From positions 620,001 to 684,000 of the forward strand of contig WAEK01000009.1 of assembly GCA_011634665.1 (NCBI GenBank): DNA of 64,000 nucleotides, given 5' to 3'. Position numbers and translations under genes: made by a program. The DNA is from Mortierella sp. BCC40632. Its lineage: Eukaryota; Mortierellomycota; Mortierellomycetes; Mortierellales; Mortierellaceae. Below, piece by piece: positions 12,801 to 24,285 of this stretch (the first letter of the stretch is position 1; each line of letters opens with the position of its first letter). Below the pieces are notes generated by a model. It did no database searches. It was given only the letters and a program-made list of their open reading frames with translations, and was not told the origin of the DNA.

Positions 12801-14178
12801 TCATCATAGTAATCTGGATATTCCTCAAAGCTGGGCAACTCGAGGAACAGCTCGGTGACGAGTCGACCACTATAAAAAAAAAAAAAAGTTAGGCGCCAGG
12901 CACAGGCATGTAAATGAAGGTGGTGACTCGTTTGATTCCAACTCGAGTAGCAAACATCTTACCCTTCGTCCTTGTGGTTCCTGATAGTTTTCCAGACTCT
13001 GTTACAAAACTCCACCGAAAACTATGACACAAGCAAGAATCATACAAAATGTTAAATGATAGAATCCACTTCCCTTTTGTGTAAAGACTACAGTGATTCA
13101 AGAACTTCTTTCTTCACCTCCCTCCCCTGAATAGTCTCTCGAGTCCATGTCATCCTTTAACTTGCCTGTTCCTGTTCATCCTGCTGACTTCCCTCATCCA
13201 ACAAGACCTGTGCAACAGCCTCGATTTGATTCTACATGAACAAGACAAGAAGCAACATAAAAATAAGTATCTATCCTCAGTTTCTGACTTGGGTGTGAAA
13301 GAAAGAGAGAGAGACGTATCCTTCAAGCAAGAGCTGGCTCTTGCATTCTCAAGATTCACTCTTTCGCCCACTATCTATGACAGAGATGAATTCAAACCCC
13401 CTCCCCCTACTCCTCTTCCCCAATGCTCCATGCTCTATGATCCAATCTGCGGCTCTGTGTTCACTTGTGAAAAAAAAAAAAGTATTACCTCCAGTGTAAT
13501 TGCATCCCTGTGAATGGGTGATCCTTTCCGGTTGTACTCCTTGGCATTCGCAGTCAATGTTCGCAGATCCTTTATGAAGCCGATGATGTTCTCCTTGTAA
13601 GCACCTGAATCCAGACGGTCCTAAATAACAAAATCATTCAATAGGTCCCCCGCAGTAGCAGTTTCTAAAAATGTTAGCAAATGTTGGAGTGATATGTGGG
13701 GTGGGGGGAAGAGACATTGTGTTGGAACCATGCAAGGATACAAAAAAAAAAAAAAAAAAGAACCTCCCCTCACTCTCACTCGAGGGTGTGAAAGGACTAT
13801 GACAACGTAAAAGCAGCATATATGACATACGTGGATGACATCGAGCGCAATCGGGTTCTTTATCGTTACATAATAGTCTGGATACTCTTCTCGGTCTGGC
13901 AATTCCAAAAAGAGTTCGGCGATCTGGCGACCACTATAAAAAATAAAAATATATATATCGGCGGAGCAAAAAGAACTTTTTAGTATTCAAGGCGCTTTCG
14001 ATGAATCCTGCTTTCCAAGAAAAGGCGATACCCATAAGCTTAATCTTTCTCTTTACCTCTTGTCGGCTAGGTCCTCTAGTTTGTCCAGGACCTGCTTCAT
14101 AGCCTCGCCCTTGTCGCTCACATCGAGTCCTTCAGCAATAGAGCCGCTGATGCCCTCGACTTTGTTCCGTGGTGGCAT
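9267..14178 (-). CDS. RSC1/RSC2-like remodeller subunit: two bromodomains, BAH, zinc finger, AT-hook, polyQ
   Basis: Probable subunit of an RSC/PBAF-type SWI/SNF complex that reads acetylated histones. Exons in transcript order: 14178-14057, 13933-13831, 13620-13489, 13231-13166, 13021-12963, 12869-12800, 12691-12530, 12436-12319, 12235-12154, 12040-11429, 11324-9856 and 9700-9267, which close in frame at about 1142 residues. Two bromodomains (about residues 22-120 and 145-243) each carry the LELP..EEYPDYY signature. A BAH domain (about 258-390) contains WFLRPEQIVYP. A C2H2-like finger (about 495-525) spans an exon junction, followed by an AT-hook (KRGRPRK) and a Gln/Pro-rich tract of over 300 residues. 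The C-terminus has an RSC1/2-like segment, then a Thr run. The intron after 13166 appears to start GCAAGT. The start is the only ATG before the first bromodomain. The family call is strong; RSC1 versus RSC2 cannot be told apart. Confidence 0.9.
10390..10700 (-). repeat. CAG/CAA trinucleotide repeats coding polyglutamine
   Basis: Interrupted CAG/CAA codon runs (read as CTG/TTG on the plus strand) encode long glutamine stretches in the RSC-like protein. Mixed CAG and CAA codons with Pro interruptions suggest selection for protein composition rather than a pure unstable DNA repeat. Confidence 0.85.
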
Positions 14179-16194
14179 GGTTGTAGGGTAGGAGGAGGAG
14201 GAGGAGGAGGAGGAAGTGGAGGGGAGAGAATCAGGAGGTGTATGTGAATAGCCAAAAGAGGGGCCGAATCGTATTTTGCTCCTGTCAAGTAGGTTGTTCC
14301 TGTATGCTGCCTCTGAAGGGGATGGATATGGAGAGGTTTACTTGTATGAATAGTAGCAAGGCGTGATTCACGTAGGGCAAGCTATGAGAACTATGCAAGG
14401 CAGTAAAAGTTGTACAATGAAGAGAGAGCAGCAAAGAAAGGAAGGGGTTAGTATCCAAATGATTGTTCCAAAAAGAAAAAGAACGCTAATCGAGATCAAC
14501 ACCAGGGTGAAGGTCAGTGCCGTGCGAAATCCGACCCATGTTGAGAAAGTGGGAAGAAAGTGAAGAAAGTAAAAGTGGAGGAGAAGGAGAGGATGGAGAC
14601 CCATGTCCAAGTGAAGAGACGCGTCATGAACGTGTTTCTGAGCATATTCATGTGTCGCGTGGATTCATAAACCGCCTAGTCAATTCCCTAGCGGATCCAC
14701 ATTCAGTTGAAGGAAAAGAGGGGAGGGGGATGAGACCAGGAAAGATGGCGCCAAAAATTCATTTTCAGAATGGATCGTAGGAAGTGAAGGTGTGAGAGAC
14801 AGAGAGTCAGAGAAAGGCGTGTGTGTAAGGAGGAGAGGGGAGAGAGAGAGAGGGAGAGAGGGAGAGAGGGCTCTATCTGGTATCCGATCATGGCATACAT
14901 AGTCCATTGGAAGGTGAATCGCAAAAGATAGAGTGAGAGAGTGAGAGAGAGAGAGAGAAAGGAGGAGAGGAGGAGATGGAATCGATCAGGACATGCGGTC
15001 CCAAAGAGTGTACGATCGAGAGGCCTTACTTCGGGCAGGACGGATGAGCAGAGATGGGCAGAGATGAATCGTCCAGCCAACTGCTGGGCCGAAAAATGAC
15101 TGAGAGAAGTGTGGCTTATCTGCTCCGCCAGGTCCACGGTACGCCAGGCCAGGACAGGGCTCGGGAGGTAGACCAGACTGTCAATCAGTTAGTCTAGCGC
15201 CTGCATGCTCTACTGTTATCGGTCTCTCCAGGGAATGGCTTTTTTTGGAGTGAGATAGAGGAAACGAGACATAGGTAGGTGTCAAGGGAAAGAGTCATCA
15301 TCTCGGACCGAGATATGGCTTCCTCGATGGTGCCCCTATGAAGCATAGATTAGGGTCAAGTCTGTCTCAGCACCTGCTCAATCCCTATCGACTAGGACAA
15401 CCAGAACTAGAAAAAACGAGTAGCGGTGGAACCAAATACTAAGTTGCCACACAACTCTATTACCTGAGCAAAGAGGGGGGTCTTTTTTCTTTACTCTCTC
15501 TCTCTCTCTTTTTTTTTTTTTTTTTTTTCTAGAACATGCTCGACTTGGACTGAAACTTGGCTTGGAAGAAGCGTTGCTTTTGATAGTTCTTTTTTGGGGG
15601 CAATCTCTGTGTCTCTTCTGGTGTTGCACAGTAGATAGAAGCATAAAGGCAATTTACAATCATTGTTGCACCCTGCATCGGATAGAATTATCTCGATGGA
15701 AAAAGAGAAGAGATGTTCCTGTTCAGCACACAATCTTTACTGGAACTGTTAATAGACTCCCCTCCCTCCCCTCCCACACATACTTCCACTCCTCAAGGAC
15801 GAAGGCGACCACGACAAAGCAATAACCAACAATTCGATTCAACCAGAGATGAAAAACATTCTCTCCAGAGACATCTTGTAGAGCTTGCTACTACCAATGA
15901 CTATCGCAATGTGTTCTTTCAATCCTGAGCTGTGCTTTCCCCCCTTCGTCCCGTGGACTGGCTGCACTAACAGGTTGCCGAATGATATCGACCCTGGTGG
16001 AGCATACAAGGATGCGTGCCTAAGAGGTGTGGCTCTGAAATCTCCTTCTTGGCAATGATCAGAACATGGATGGTCATCTTGTATTGACTAGCGATAAGGA
16101 GAATGAAAAGAGATTGATGTTTACAATTGGCGAAGAATTGCTTAGTCCCTCTCTTGCTCCCTCACTTGCTCAGCGCCCAGTCGAAGTACGATGC
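14179..16194. other. Intergenic, no gene recognised
   Basis: The stretch runs from the RSC-like start codon to the rDNA fragment. It holds GGA repeats at about 14190-14222, GA/CT-rich sequence near 14830-14970, and CT plus T runs near 15495-15530. Several open frames of 60-140 codons exist, but they are low-complexity or unrelated to known families. The first few hundred bases are probably the promoter of the RSC-like gene. I cannot assign 15540-16194. Confidence 0.5.
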
Positions 16195-16764
16195 GTAACG
16201 GGCTTGTGGCAGCCAAGCGCTCATGGCGACGTTGCTTTTTGATCTTCGATGTCGGCTCTTCCTATCATACTGAAGCAGAATTCAGTAAGCGTTGGATTGT
16301 TCACCCACTTATAGGGAACGTGAGCTGGATTTAGACCGTCGTGGGACAGGTTAGTTTTACCTTACTGATGAAGTGTTGCTGCAATAGTAATTGAAGTTAG
16401 TACAAAAGGAACACTTCATTCGGATAATTGGTATTTGGATCTGCCTGAGCAGGCAATGGCCCGAAGCTATCATCCATTGGATTATGGCTGAATGCCTCTA
16501 AGTCAGAATCCAAGCTAGACGGCGACGATTTCCGCCTTTTCTGATATCTAGTTGGATGCGAGAAGGTCTTCGAGCCCTGAGTCATACTGCGTGGGAGGTC
16601 TTACAGTACGGAAAGGCGCTGTGAGGCACCTGCTAACTTATTTTCAAATATTGGAAGAGATAAATCCATTGCGGACGACTTTAATTGAATAGAGTATTGT
16701 GAGCAGTCGAGTAGCCTTGTTGCTACGAGCTGCTGAGATTAAGCCCAGTGTTCTCCAGATTTGT
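16195..16764 (+). pseudogene. Decayed 3' fragment of large-subunit (28S/25S) rRNA gene
   Basis: About 570 bases match the 3' end of eukaryotic large-subunit rRNA. They run from the GGCTTGTGGCAG region, through TTCGATGTCGGCTCTTCCTA, GGATTGTTCACCCACT and GCCTCTAAGTCAGAATCCA, to the terminal GCTGAGATTAAGCC block. Order and spacing look preserved. Several normally invariant positions differ. In the sarcin-ricin loop the usual AGTACGAGAGGA reads AGTACAAAAGGA (about 16397-16408), and GCTGGGTTTAGACC reads GCTGGATTTAGACC. Nothing recognisable as rRNA precedes it and no 18S, 5.8S or ITS is present. I call it an isolated, non-functional rDNA fragment rather than part of an active array. Confidence 0.88.
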
Positions 16765-17319
16765 ATGTTTCGACATACCATTCTTCTTTTCTCATTCCTT
16801 ACGGAGGGCATACTTACTGGGAGTGATTGAGTAAGAGGGAGAGAGAGTATAAAGAGTTGAGGTCAGAGGGGTACTCCAACTCCCAACTCATGATGGCTGA
16901 TAGCAACAGGCCTATGATGTCAGATGGTGAGACGACAGGGGTGGAAAAGAGCAAGAGGATGGCGCTGCGAAAGTTTCCTCACGATAAGACATAAGGATTA
17001 GCAGATAGAAAAGTAAATCGTGCGATTTTGAACAGGAGGACCGCTTTGGATGGACTGAGCGGGCATAGGAATGAATGGAAGGGAGAGAAGGGTCATCCTC
17101 CAAGGCGAAGGGCTGTCAGTGTTTGGGATAGGATGTGCGGAGGCGCGGGAAGAAACGAAATGTCTGCGGTCGTTCAGTCGAACAATTTTCTTGTGAGAGC
17201 AATAGATTGTGTTGAATCAAAACGGTATGTGTGCAATTAGGAAAAGAACATCAATTTATTGCTCAATGTCATGAAATATCATAAGAGAAATAAAAGATGT
17301 CGCAGAAGTAGTTCTGCCT
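16765..17319. other. Intergenic, downstream of the alkyl sulfatase gene
   Basis: No gene is seen between the rDNA fragment and the alkyl sulfatase stop codon. Short open frames of about 60-70 codons lack recognisable features. Confidence 0.5.
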
Positions 17320-19392
17320 TTACTTCGGAGGCACCAAGGGGAACATTAGTTTAAAGTCATCCAACATATCCTTCAAATCTTTTAGAACAGTTGGATCACC
17401 TACAACCTCTAATTTTTCTTCCCTAATGGCCTGCAAAACCGTCAAATCTCCAAAAAACAGGTCAACAAACACCTTCTTTTCCAGTGTGGCCCTCACATTC
17501 ACAGTTCCATGCTCCTCAGGGTCATGAACCATAGTATAGATCAGACAGGAGTTCTGAACCGAAGCCACAATTTGACGAGGATCTTCTTTAGCCAAAGGCC
17601 CCTCGAATATGAAATCAATCGAGAAATTAGGTTGGTCTTCCCCTTCCACCTCAGGACAATTAAATCGAATACCGAGGTAATCAAACAACATCTCCAAAGT
17701 CATGGCCTCCACCATATCCATCTCTTTGTTTTCGTCTGGTATGCTAGGAATACCGTTTCGGAGCTCGTTCGCGCCACACAAGTATTCGTTTCTCCAGGTT
17801 GCAGCTTCAGATTGGTAACCGAGTTTTTCGAATGTAGCAGCCAACAATTTGCGTGCAACGTCGTTGCAGGGCTCGGCTAGCAGGACATGGTTGAGAACCG
17901 TGGCCACCCAACGGTAATCTCCATTTTTAAAACATACTGCAGCACGTGCAGTGACGGACATGCAACCGCCCATGAAGTCGACGTATTTCTTGGCAACAAC
18001 GGCTGGGGGAAGAGGGTCGAGATCGGCAGGGTTGGAGGAGTAGAAGCCGAGGTAACGTTGGTAAATGCCGCGAACGTTGTGCGAGACGGTGCCGTAGTAG
18101 CCGTGGTTGTACCTGTAGCGGACAAAAGACAAAATAGAAACATCAGAAAAACGGTCAGGGTTAGATATTCTACAGTTAAAAAAATAAAAACATGCAAACC
18201 CCAAAAAAAAATCTTACCACTCTCCGGCCAAAGCCTTTGGCAACTTGATCGTGTTAGCGATATCGATACTGCCCATGCCATGGTTCATCAGCCTCAAAGT
18301 CTCATCATGCAAATACTTGTACATATTTCTCTGTTTGGCCAAAAACAACCCCACTCTCTGTAGTCCCCAAATGGGCCAATGATGTTGAGCAAACATGACT
18401 TCGGTCTTCGATCCGAACCTAATGATGGTCTCATGAATCGTTTTCCACCACTGAACTGCATCTCGAATCTCGGCTCCTCTCAACGTATACAAATTATGCA
18501 TAGTATGAGACATGACTTCAGCCCCACAAAGTGCTTTTCGTTCATGGATATAAACCAACATCTCACTGGGAGCTTCCGTACCGTTGGCCATTTGAAATTC
18601 AAAAGTCACTCCACCAAAAGTCATTTTCTCTCCCGTCCTCGATATCGTAACGTTAGGGCCCACCAGCGAATAATAGCCTTGAGCCAAAACTTTTCCTAGT
18701 CCAGCATCAACTTGTCCTTCAGCCGACTTTCCCAAAAGCGTTCCGTACATGTACTGAGATCTTCGACTCATTGCGTTTCCAGCAAAGACATTCTCGCTCA
18801 CTGCATGGTGCAAGAATCCTTCAGGAGCAATAATTTTCACGTTGCCAGCATCCGGCTCTCCCTCAGGCAACACTCCCCGGATACCACCGAAATGATCCGC
18901 ATGAGAATGCGTAACAATAACCGCCGCTACATTTGTTCTGGAATCTTTATATTTAAAATATAATTCCAAACCCGCACGAGCAGTCTCGACAACTGACAAA
19001 GGATCGATCACAACCAAACCATCATCGGTTTCGACAATCGTCATGTTGGCGAGATCATAACCACGGAATTGATAGATGCCATCGCAGACTTTGAATAGAC
19101 CAGAGAAACTATTCAGTTGAGCTTGACGCCAGAGCGAAGGATGGATCGTGTCCGGTGCGGGGGCACAAGGGTCGGTAGAGATGAATTTGCTGTAAAGGTT
19201 TAAGTCAATGGCTGGACCTGGGGCATTAGGACCAATACGAGGGATCATGCGTTCGGGGATGTCAATAAGGAAACCACTTTTGGCATCGTCAAAATCTTGA
19301 AGGTAGCCGGGGGGCAGGTCACAGTTGGGCTCGTCGTTGATGGATTTGGTGATGCCGGAGGCGGCCTTTGGAGGAACGGATTCTGATAGCAT
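17320..19392 (-). CDS. SDS-type alkyl sulfatase (metallo-beta-lactamase superfamily, BDS1/SdsA1-like)
   Basis: Predicted to hydrolyse alkyl sulfate esters such as dodecyl sulfate, releasing sulfate and alcohol for sulfur or carbon supply. Two exons, 19392-18218 and 18112-17320, give about 655 residues, close to BDS1/SdsA-type enzymes. The zinc-binding motif THSHADHFGG is at about residues 161-170. Further likely metal or structural residues are in GAEVMSHTMHN and AQHHWPIWG. An alpha-helical dimerisation region follows (HGYYGTVSHNVRG onward), then a C-terminal SCP2-like domain (about 540-655) ending PLVPPK. No signal peptide or peroxisomal tag is obvious. It has one intron, far fewer than the housekeeping genes nearby. 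It sits between an rDNA fragment and retroelement debris. A BDS1-type origin by transfer from bacteria is documented in yeast; whether that applies here is inference. Confidence 0.93.
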
Positions 19393-19780
19393 TGTTGCTT
19401 GAAGTGTTGAAGGAAAAGCAAAGGGAGGAAAGAAAGTGGACGCGAAAAAAATAAGGTAGAAAATGTGAACGAAGGTAGGATGGGCTGAGAATGGAACGAA
19501 TTGAGTTGAAAAAAAGAAACCAGCAAAAGGGCCATGCTTTTTATGCTTTTTTTTTTTTTTTTTTTGAGGTGGGTAAACTCTTCCTGTGTTCCAGTTGGTG
19601 CGTGCCAGTTATGTCCCCTCCACACGTTCTATGCCCCTTCTTCCGTTGATGCACTGTGCATACATTCTATACTTTTCACTACTAATGAATTTGCTCGTCC
19701 CCATGCCCTTTTCTTTGTTCCTTGCGCCAGGCCTCTCTTTTGCTACCCACGTCCTCTTACGTTGCTAATCCCTTGTTCTT
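19393..19780. other. Upstream region of the alkyl sulfatase gene
   Basis: The stretch is the likely promoter of the minus-strand sulfatase, with a T run at about 19548-19565, merging into degenerate copies of the tandem repeat that follows. No gene is seen. Confidence 0.45.
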
Positions 19781-20015
19781 TTTCTATGCACTGTGCATGC
19801 AGTCATTCTTTATTCTCTGCTTACGCTACTACATGCTCCCATGCCTCTGTTCTTTTTTCATACACTATGCATGCAGTCATTATTCTTTATTCTCTGCTTA
19901 CGCTACTACATGCTCCCATGCCCATGTTCTTTCTCCATGCACTGTGCATTCAGTCATGCTTTATTCTCTGCTTACGCTACTACATGCTCCCACGTCCCTG
20001 TTCTTCCCTTATCCT
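19781..20015. repeat. Short tandem repeat, period about 74-77 bp
   Basis: Three clear copies share the core ATTCTCTGCTTACGCTAC, at about 19812, 19889 and 19963, followed by TACATGCTCCCA. Each is preceded by a variant of CACTGTGCATGCAGTCAT. Spacings are 77 and 74 bases. Weaker copies extend upstream to about 19640. The array abuts the 5' side of the retroelement remnant. Confidence 0.8.
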
Positions 20016-20149
20016 TTTCTATTTTTTTTTCTTCGCTACCCACTTTCTAGCACGTTGCCATGCCCCTTTCCTTTTCTCATGCGTCAAATGGAGATCGATT
20101 ACAGTGGTGTGCAGCTATAGACATTGGAAATTATCACTGGTGTAGTCAA

Positions 20150-20860
20150 CTTCTTGAACATGCTCCAGAGTTTTTATGAGGGCGAGTATTCGCCAGTTCT
20201 CTTTGACGATCTCGTTTGGCATTTCATATCCAAAGCTCTTCACCCTGCCGGGTAAGACGCCTACTACAAGGTGAATATTGAAAAGCCGGAGTACGCAGGC
20301 AAAGCATGGGAGATGGTTAAGCAATGCTTGGGCGAGACTCTCAAGTTCGACCTTCTCCAAGCCGAGCTCCTGAATCAGCTCTTCGATATCCATCGTCTTC
20401 AAAACGAAGATACTGACTCATTCGCAGAAAGAGTTTGAGGTCCTGATCAAAACAGCAGGAGCAGAAGGTTTGGGTGGAGGAATATGCAGCCACATCATCT
20501 CGATCTTCTCGGATACAGGAAAAGAGTTGGCAAGAAAAGAAAAGTTGCTCACATTCATCAGGCACAACCCCAGCGCCCCAGGAAGAGTAAGATCAAAATC
20601 CCTCGGCGTTTCTACTGTGTAAATTTAACACCAAGAGATCCAAACCTAATGGCAAGACTCTGAGCCCTAATGAGGGTCAGTGCTATGCTAAAGGTGATGA
20701 CAACAACCACAACAGGAACGGGAACGGCTCTCATCCTTACCATCGCCAAGCGCCACACCACAAGTTTAACTCCGACGCGCAGCGCTGTGGGCTCGACCCG
20801 CTTTGTGCTGATCCATCCTGCATTAAGTTTGACCGCAAGCATCCTACATCATGCACACCA
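20150..20860 (+). pseudogene. gag-like remnant
   Basis: Broken frames encode a gag-type stretch with segments such as AWEMVKQCLGETLKF and LLNQLFDIHRLQNEDTDSF, followed by a basic, Asn/His-rich tail. In-frame stops and frame changes interrupt it. No intact CCHC knuckle is visible. The call depends mainly on its position before the protease. Confidence 0.5.
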
Positions 20861-21159
20861 AGCCGGCCGAATTCGCAGAGACGAATAGGAAAGCTGAGCT
20901 GAGGATAAACAGTGGATATGGTCCTCGACAAGGAAGCGGAAAACCGCGTCGAGTTAGAGTAGCAGCCATTGAACAGATTAGAGAAGCGAATCGAGATAGC
21001 TTCCCGGAGACTGAAGGGAATGCCATCGAGTATGAATTAAAGGACACTGAATTTGCCTCTTATACAAGAGAAAAGAAGAAGTACCCGAAAGTGACTGCGT
21101 TCAGAAGGCCGGACAAAGATGATAGCAGATCAGTAGTCCCTATCAGACTTATGGGGGAG

Positions 21160-21563
21160 ACTTAAACCGCATTGTTAGGCGCTGGATCCACTAAAACATT
21201 TATTAGTAAACAGTTAGTAAAAGAGTTAGGCATAAAACGGTCGGTGTTGATAGACCGTAATATCCAACCAGTTGAAGAATGGTCAGAATCCCTGAGTAAG
21301 GTGACAAATGAAAAACTGAAGATATCATGCAACGGGCAAGAAGTAGAAGCCCGATTAGGCGTCCTCCAACTCGATTATTACGATTTCCTAATAGGAATGG
21401 ATTTATTCTCGTGGTTTGGATTTATTTTAAGAGGGTTCAACCTACAGAAGGAGGAGATCGAAGAAGTATACGTTATTGACGAAGAAAACCTGCCTCTAGT
21501 CAGTAAAATGATACTGAAAGAAGAGAAAAGCAACCTTTTATTGAAAGCAAATATAAATTTATG
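21160..21563 (+). pseudogene. Retroviral-type aspartic protease remnant, catalytic Asp replaced
   Basis: The segment LLGAGSTKTFISKQLV aligns with the protease active-site region, where the normal signature is D-S/T-G. The Asp position is Gly here. The hydrophobic segment LQLDYYDFLIGMDLFSW further on matches the C-terminal half of such proteases. The frame opens after a stop at about 21163 and closes at 21562-21564. Confidence 0.75.
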
Positions 21564-21739
21564 AAGGATATTAGTCCAGGCTATGACCAGTAAAGGTATC
21601 AGTCCAAAAAACCATGTCCACACAATATAATGAGAGTAGTTCTCAAGGTTAAGGACGCCTGTACAATCGTAGAACGGTCAAAACGATTTTATGCACAGAC
21701 AGAGAGCAAAGAAGTGGATAAAGTTGTGAAAAAGTGAAT

Positions 21740-22625
21740 AGACGACGGTGCTATAGTGGATGCGCCAAAGGGTAATCCTTATAACAACTCATTGACCTTT
21801 GGGGCGAGAAGAGATTTAGATGGGCAAGTGATGAAGTACCGCGTATGCCTCGACCCTCGCACGCTGAACAGGCAGTTAGTTGAGACAGACAACTTCCCAA
21901 TACCTCTTATTAATGAAGTCCTTGAAAGAACAGCGGGACATAGTTTTTCACCACTATTGATTTATCTCAAGATTACCATCGCTTACCTCTTGATGAAGCA
22001 AGTCGTCCCTTGACAGCGTTCACGCAAAAAGGCAAGCAGTACATGTTCGCACGGGCGCCTTTTGGCCTATCACAAATGACAAGTATTTTCCAAAGAGGCA
22101 TGGCATACATTCTTGGAGATCTAAAGTTCGTCGCGATATATGTCAATAATATGGTTATCTTCTCGCATTCAGCAGAAGAACATGCTGAGCATGTCAAATT
22201 AGTCATTGAAAGGTTGAACAGAGTAAAGCTGATAATCAACAAAGAAAAGAGCCACTTTTTTCAAAATCGAAGTAGTGCTTTTGGCATTTATTGTCAACAA
22301 ATATGGTAGAAGAATTAACCATGAAAAGGTAGCCAATGTCATGTCCTGGGCTGCTCCTACTAATGGAAAGATGGTCCAGAGATATTTAGGCATGTTCAAC
22401 TACTTCCAGGAATACATCCCAGTATATAGCTCACTCGCAGCTCCACTGGACAGGCTACGTAATGTGAAAGGAGGGTTCGTGCTAAGTCCTCTAGAACAGC
22501 GATGTTTTGATCAGCTGAAAAGAATGACTATTGAAGCTCCAGTGTTGCATCTTCCAAAATTTGATCAGCCATTCTATGTTGCAACCGACCCATTGAATGT
22601 CAGCATAGCATCAATTACCGAATGG
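21740..22625 (+). pseudogene. Reverse transcriptase remnant, YVDD changed to YVNN
   Basis: Recognisable blocks include KYRVCLDPRTLN, the region around 21950 that changes frame, FARAPFGLSQMTSIFQRGM, and AIYVNNMVIFSHSAEEH (about 22135-22185). The normal catalytic motif is Y-x-D-D; both aspartates are Asn here. The connection domain follows (RYLGMFNYFQEYIP, then FYVATDPLN). At least two frame changes occur, near 21950 and 22285. Confidence 0.85.
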
Positions 22626-22629
22626 ACGT

Positions 22630-24110
22630 GAAGATGAGTCAAATATTAATTTTATCATCTCCGTGGGAAGAGAATTGAAGACGTATGAGCACAACTATCC
22701 AGCATACAAGAGCTACTTGGAATCCTCTTTGCTTGTAAGAAGTTTTATTATTATCTAGGAGGTCGCAGATTCACATTGTACACAGACCATAGACCATTAA
22801 TCTACATTCATGAACAAAAAGAGCTTCCCCAGATCCTGGTTGATTGGAAGGAAGCATTATTCAGTTATAATTCTGATTGTGTACAGACCTGGATTGCGGA
22901 ATGTACTTCCAGACGCATTATCGAGAGCGTTTCCTGAAGAACTCTGGAAGCGAAAGCTGAAGTCAGTTGTGCGAGCTGCGAGACAAAAAGTAGCTGCCGC
23001 GTGGAATTATCGACGAATCCAGAATAAGTCACAGTCATCGACGATGGATTCGGTTGTAGAAGAGAGTGATCCTGAAGCTCCTATTTCAAAAGTTCTAGCA
23101 GAAACATAGAGGGAAGAACATGTTCAGTCCCTACCCAATAGATCTCTACCACCTACTTAGAATGATTTGTTAGATCCTCTTCCATATCATCATGTAATGC
23201 AGACCAAAGAGACACCTCGCGATGAAGTACTGCAGGAAGAGTGTGAAGATCCAATGAAGACCACGCTTGAGTTTCGACATCTCGGAGCTGACGCAACGGT
23301 GTCCCCTCTATATAATCAAGGCAAGATTTGGCCTAAAACGATAGAAGACTGTGTCAAGTGGTTGTCGAGATGCTCTACCTGCCGACGTTTCAAAATTGTC
23401 CGTAAAGGATATCACCCCATGAAAGCAATACATGCGACCCTCCCTGGGGAACATATTGCCATTTATCTAGCGCTATCACCCATGAGTATGAAAGGAAACA
23501 TATACGCTCTAGTAGCCGTTGACATCTGTACCAGATTTGTTTTCCTGGAGCCACTGCCGAACAAAGAAGCGTTGACGACGGCAGATAAATCGGTCTGCCT
23601 ATTCTGCACGATTGGTTTTTCGAAATTATCCAGAGTGACAACGGGACAGAGTTCGCAAACAAAGTAGTCAAGGCTTTAATGACACAAATACGAGTTGATC
23701 AAAGGGTAACTACACTTATACCACCCCAGAGCTAACGGAGTAGCTGAACGCTTTGTCCGTTCTATGAAAGACACGCTTCGTAAAACGTTAGACGGTCGCA
23801 TTTCAGATTGGGACACTCATCTCCCTATGGTGCAGCTCCAAATGAACGTTAGGACTGCAAGCTTACATGGCTCAACGCCACTCTCATTATTTTTTAGGAG
23901 ATCGTTCGCGGGACTTCCATTAATGCCTCAAATATAATAATGACTGTTTTTCCTGAAGGTTCCTTCGTTATGGCAAAGAATCAGACAGCTGACACGTTGG
24001 ACACTAAATTTAAGGACCATTCCAAGTAGTTAAAGGAGCTGATGAGGTACCTTTAGTCTAAAAGATACGAGTGGAGACGATATGCCGCGGAACTTCGCCC
24101 CAGAACAACT
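22630..24110 (+). pseudogene. RNase H and integrase remnants
   Basis: The RNase H part (about 22640-22960) is broken by stops but keeps a block ending LRNVLPDALSRAF. The integrase part begins near 23165. It retains a zinc-binding CSTC (about 23372-23383), the first Asp block in VAVDICTRFVFLEPL and a second Asp block in DNGTEF in another frame (about 23637). Frames shift repeatedly after 23660. Confidence 0.75.
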
Positions 24111-24139
24111 AAAGTTTGTAACCCAGTCGCTCGATGCTG

Positions 24140-24285
24140 AGAATGATGAAGAAGAGCACTATGAAGTGCAATCCATCCTCAGCCACGAGCGCGGCGATGG
24201 GGGGATGGTTATACACAGTAAGATGGAAGGGTTATGACCACTTGCACAACTCGAAACCTCCATGGGATGCACTTGACTCGAAAAC
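24140..24285 (+). pseudogene. Chromodomain remnant at the integrase C-terminus
   Basis: The segments EEEHYEVQSILSHERGDGG and LYTVRWKGYDHLHN form a typical chromodomain, but they lie in two reading frames that meet at a run of G near 24200. A chromodomain after the integrase marks the chromovirus clade of Ty3/gypsy elements, which target particular chromatin. Confidence 0.8.

Noticed and set aside
16397..16585. Minus-strand 62-codon frame with a TACTAAC and TTGCAG nearby, looking like an exon plus intron
   Set aside because: The sequence is the complement of conserved large-subunit rRNA.
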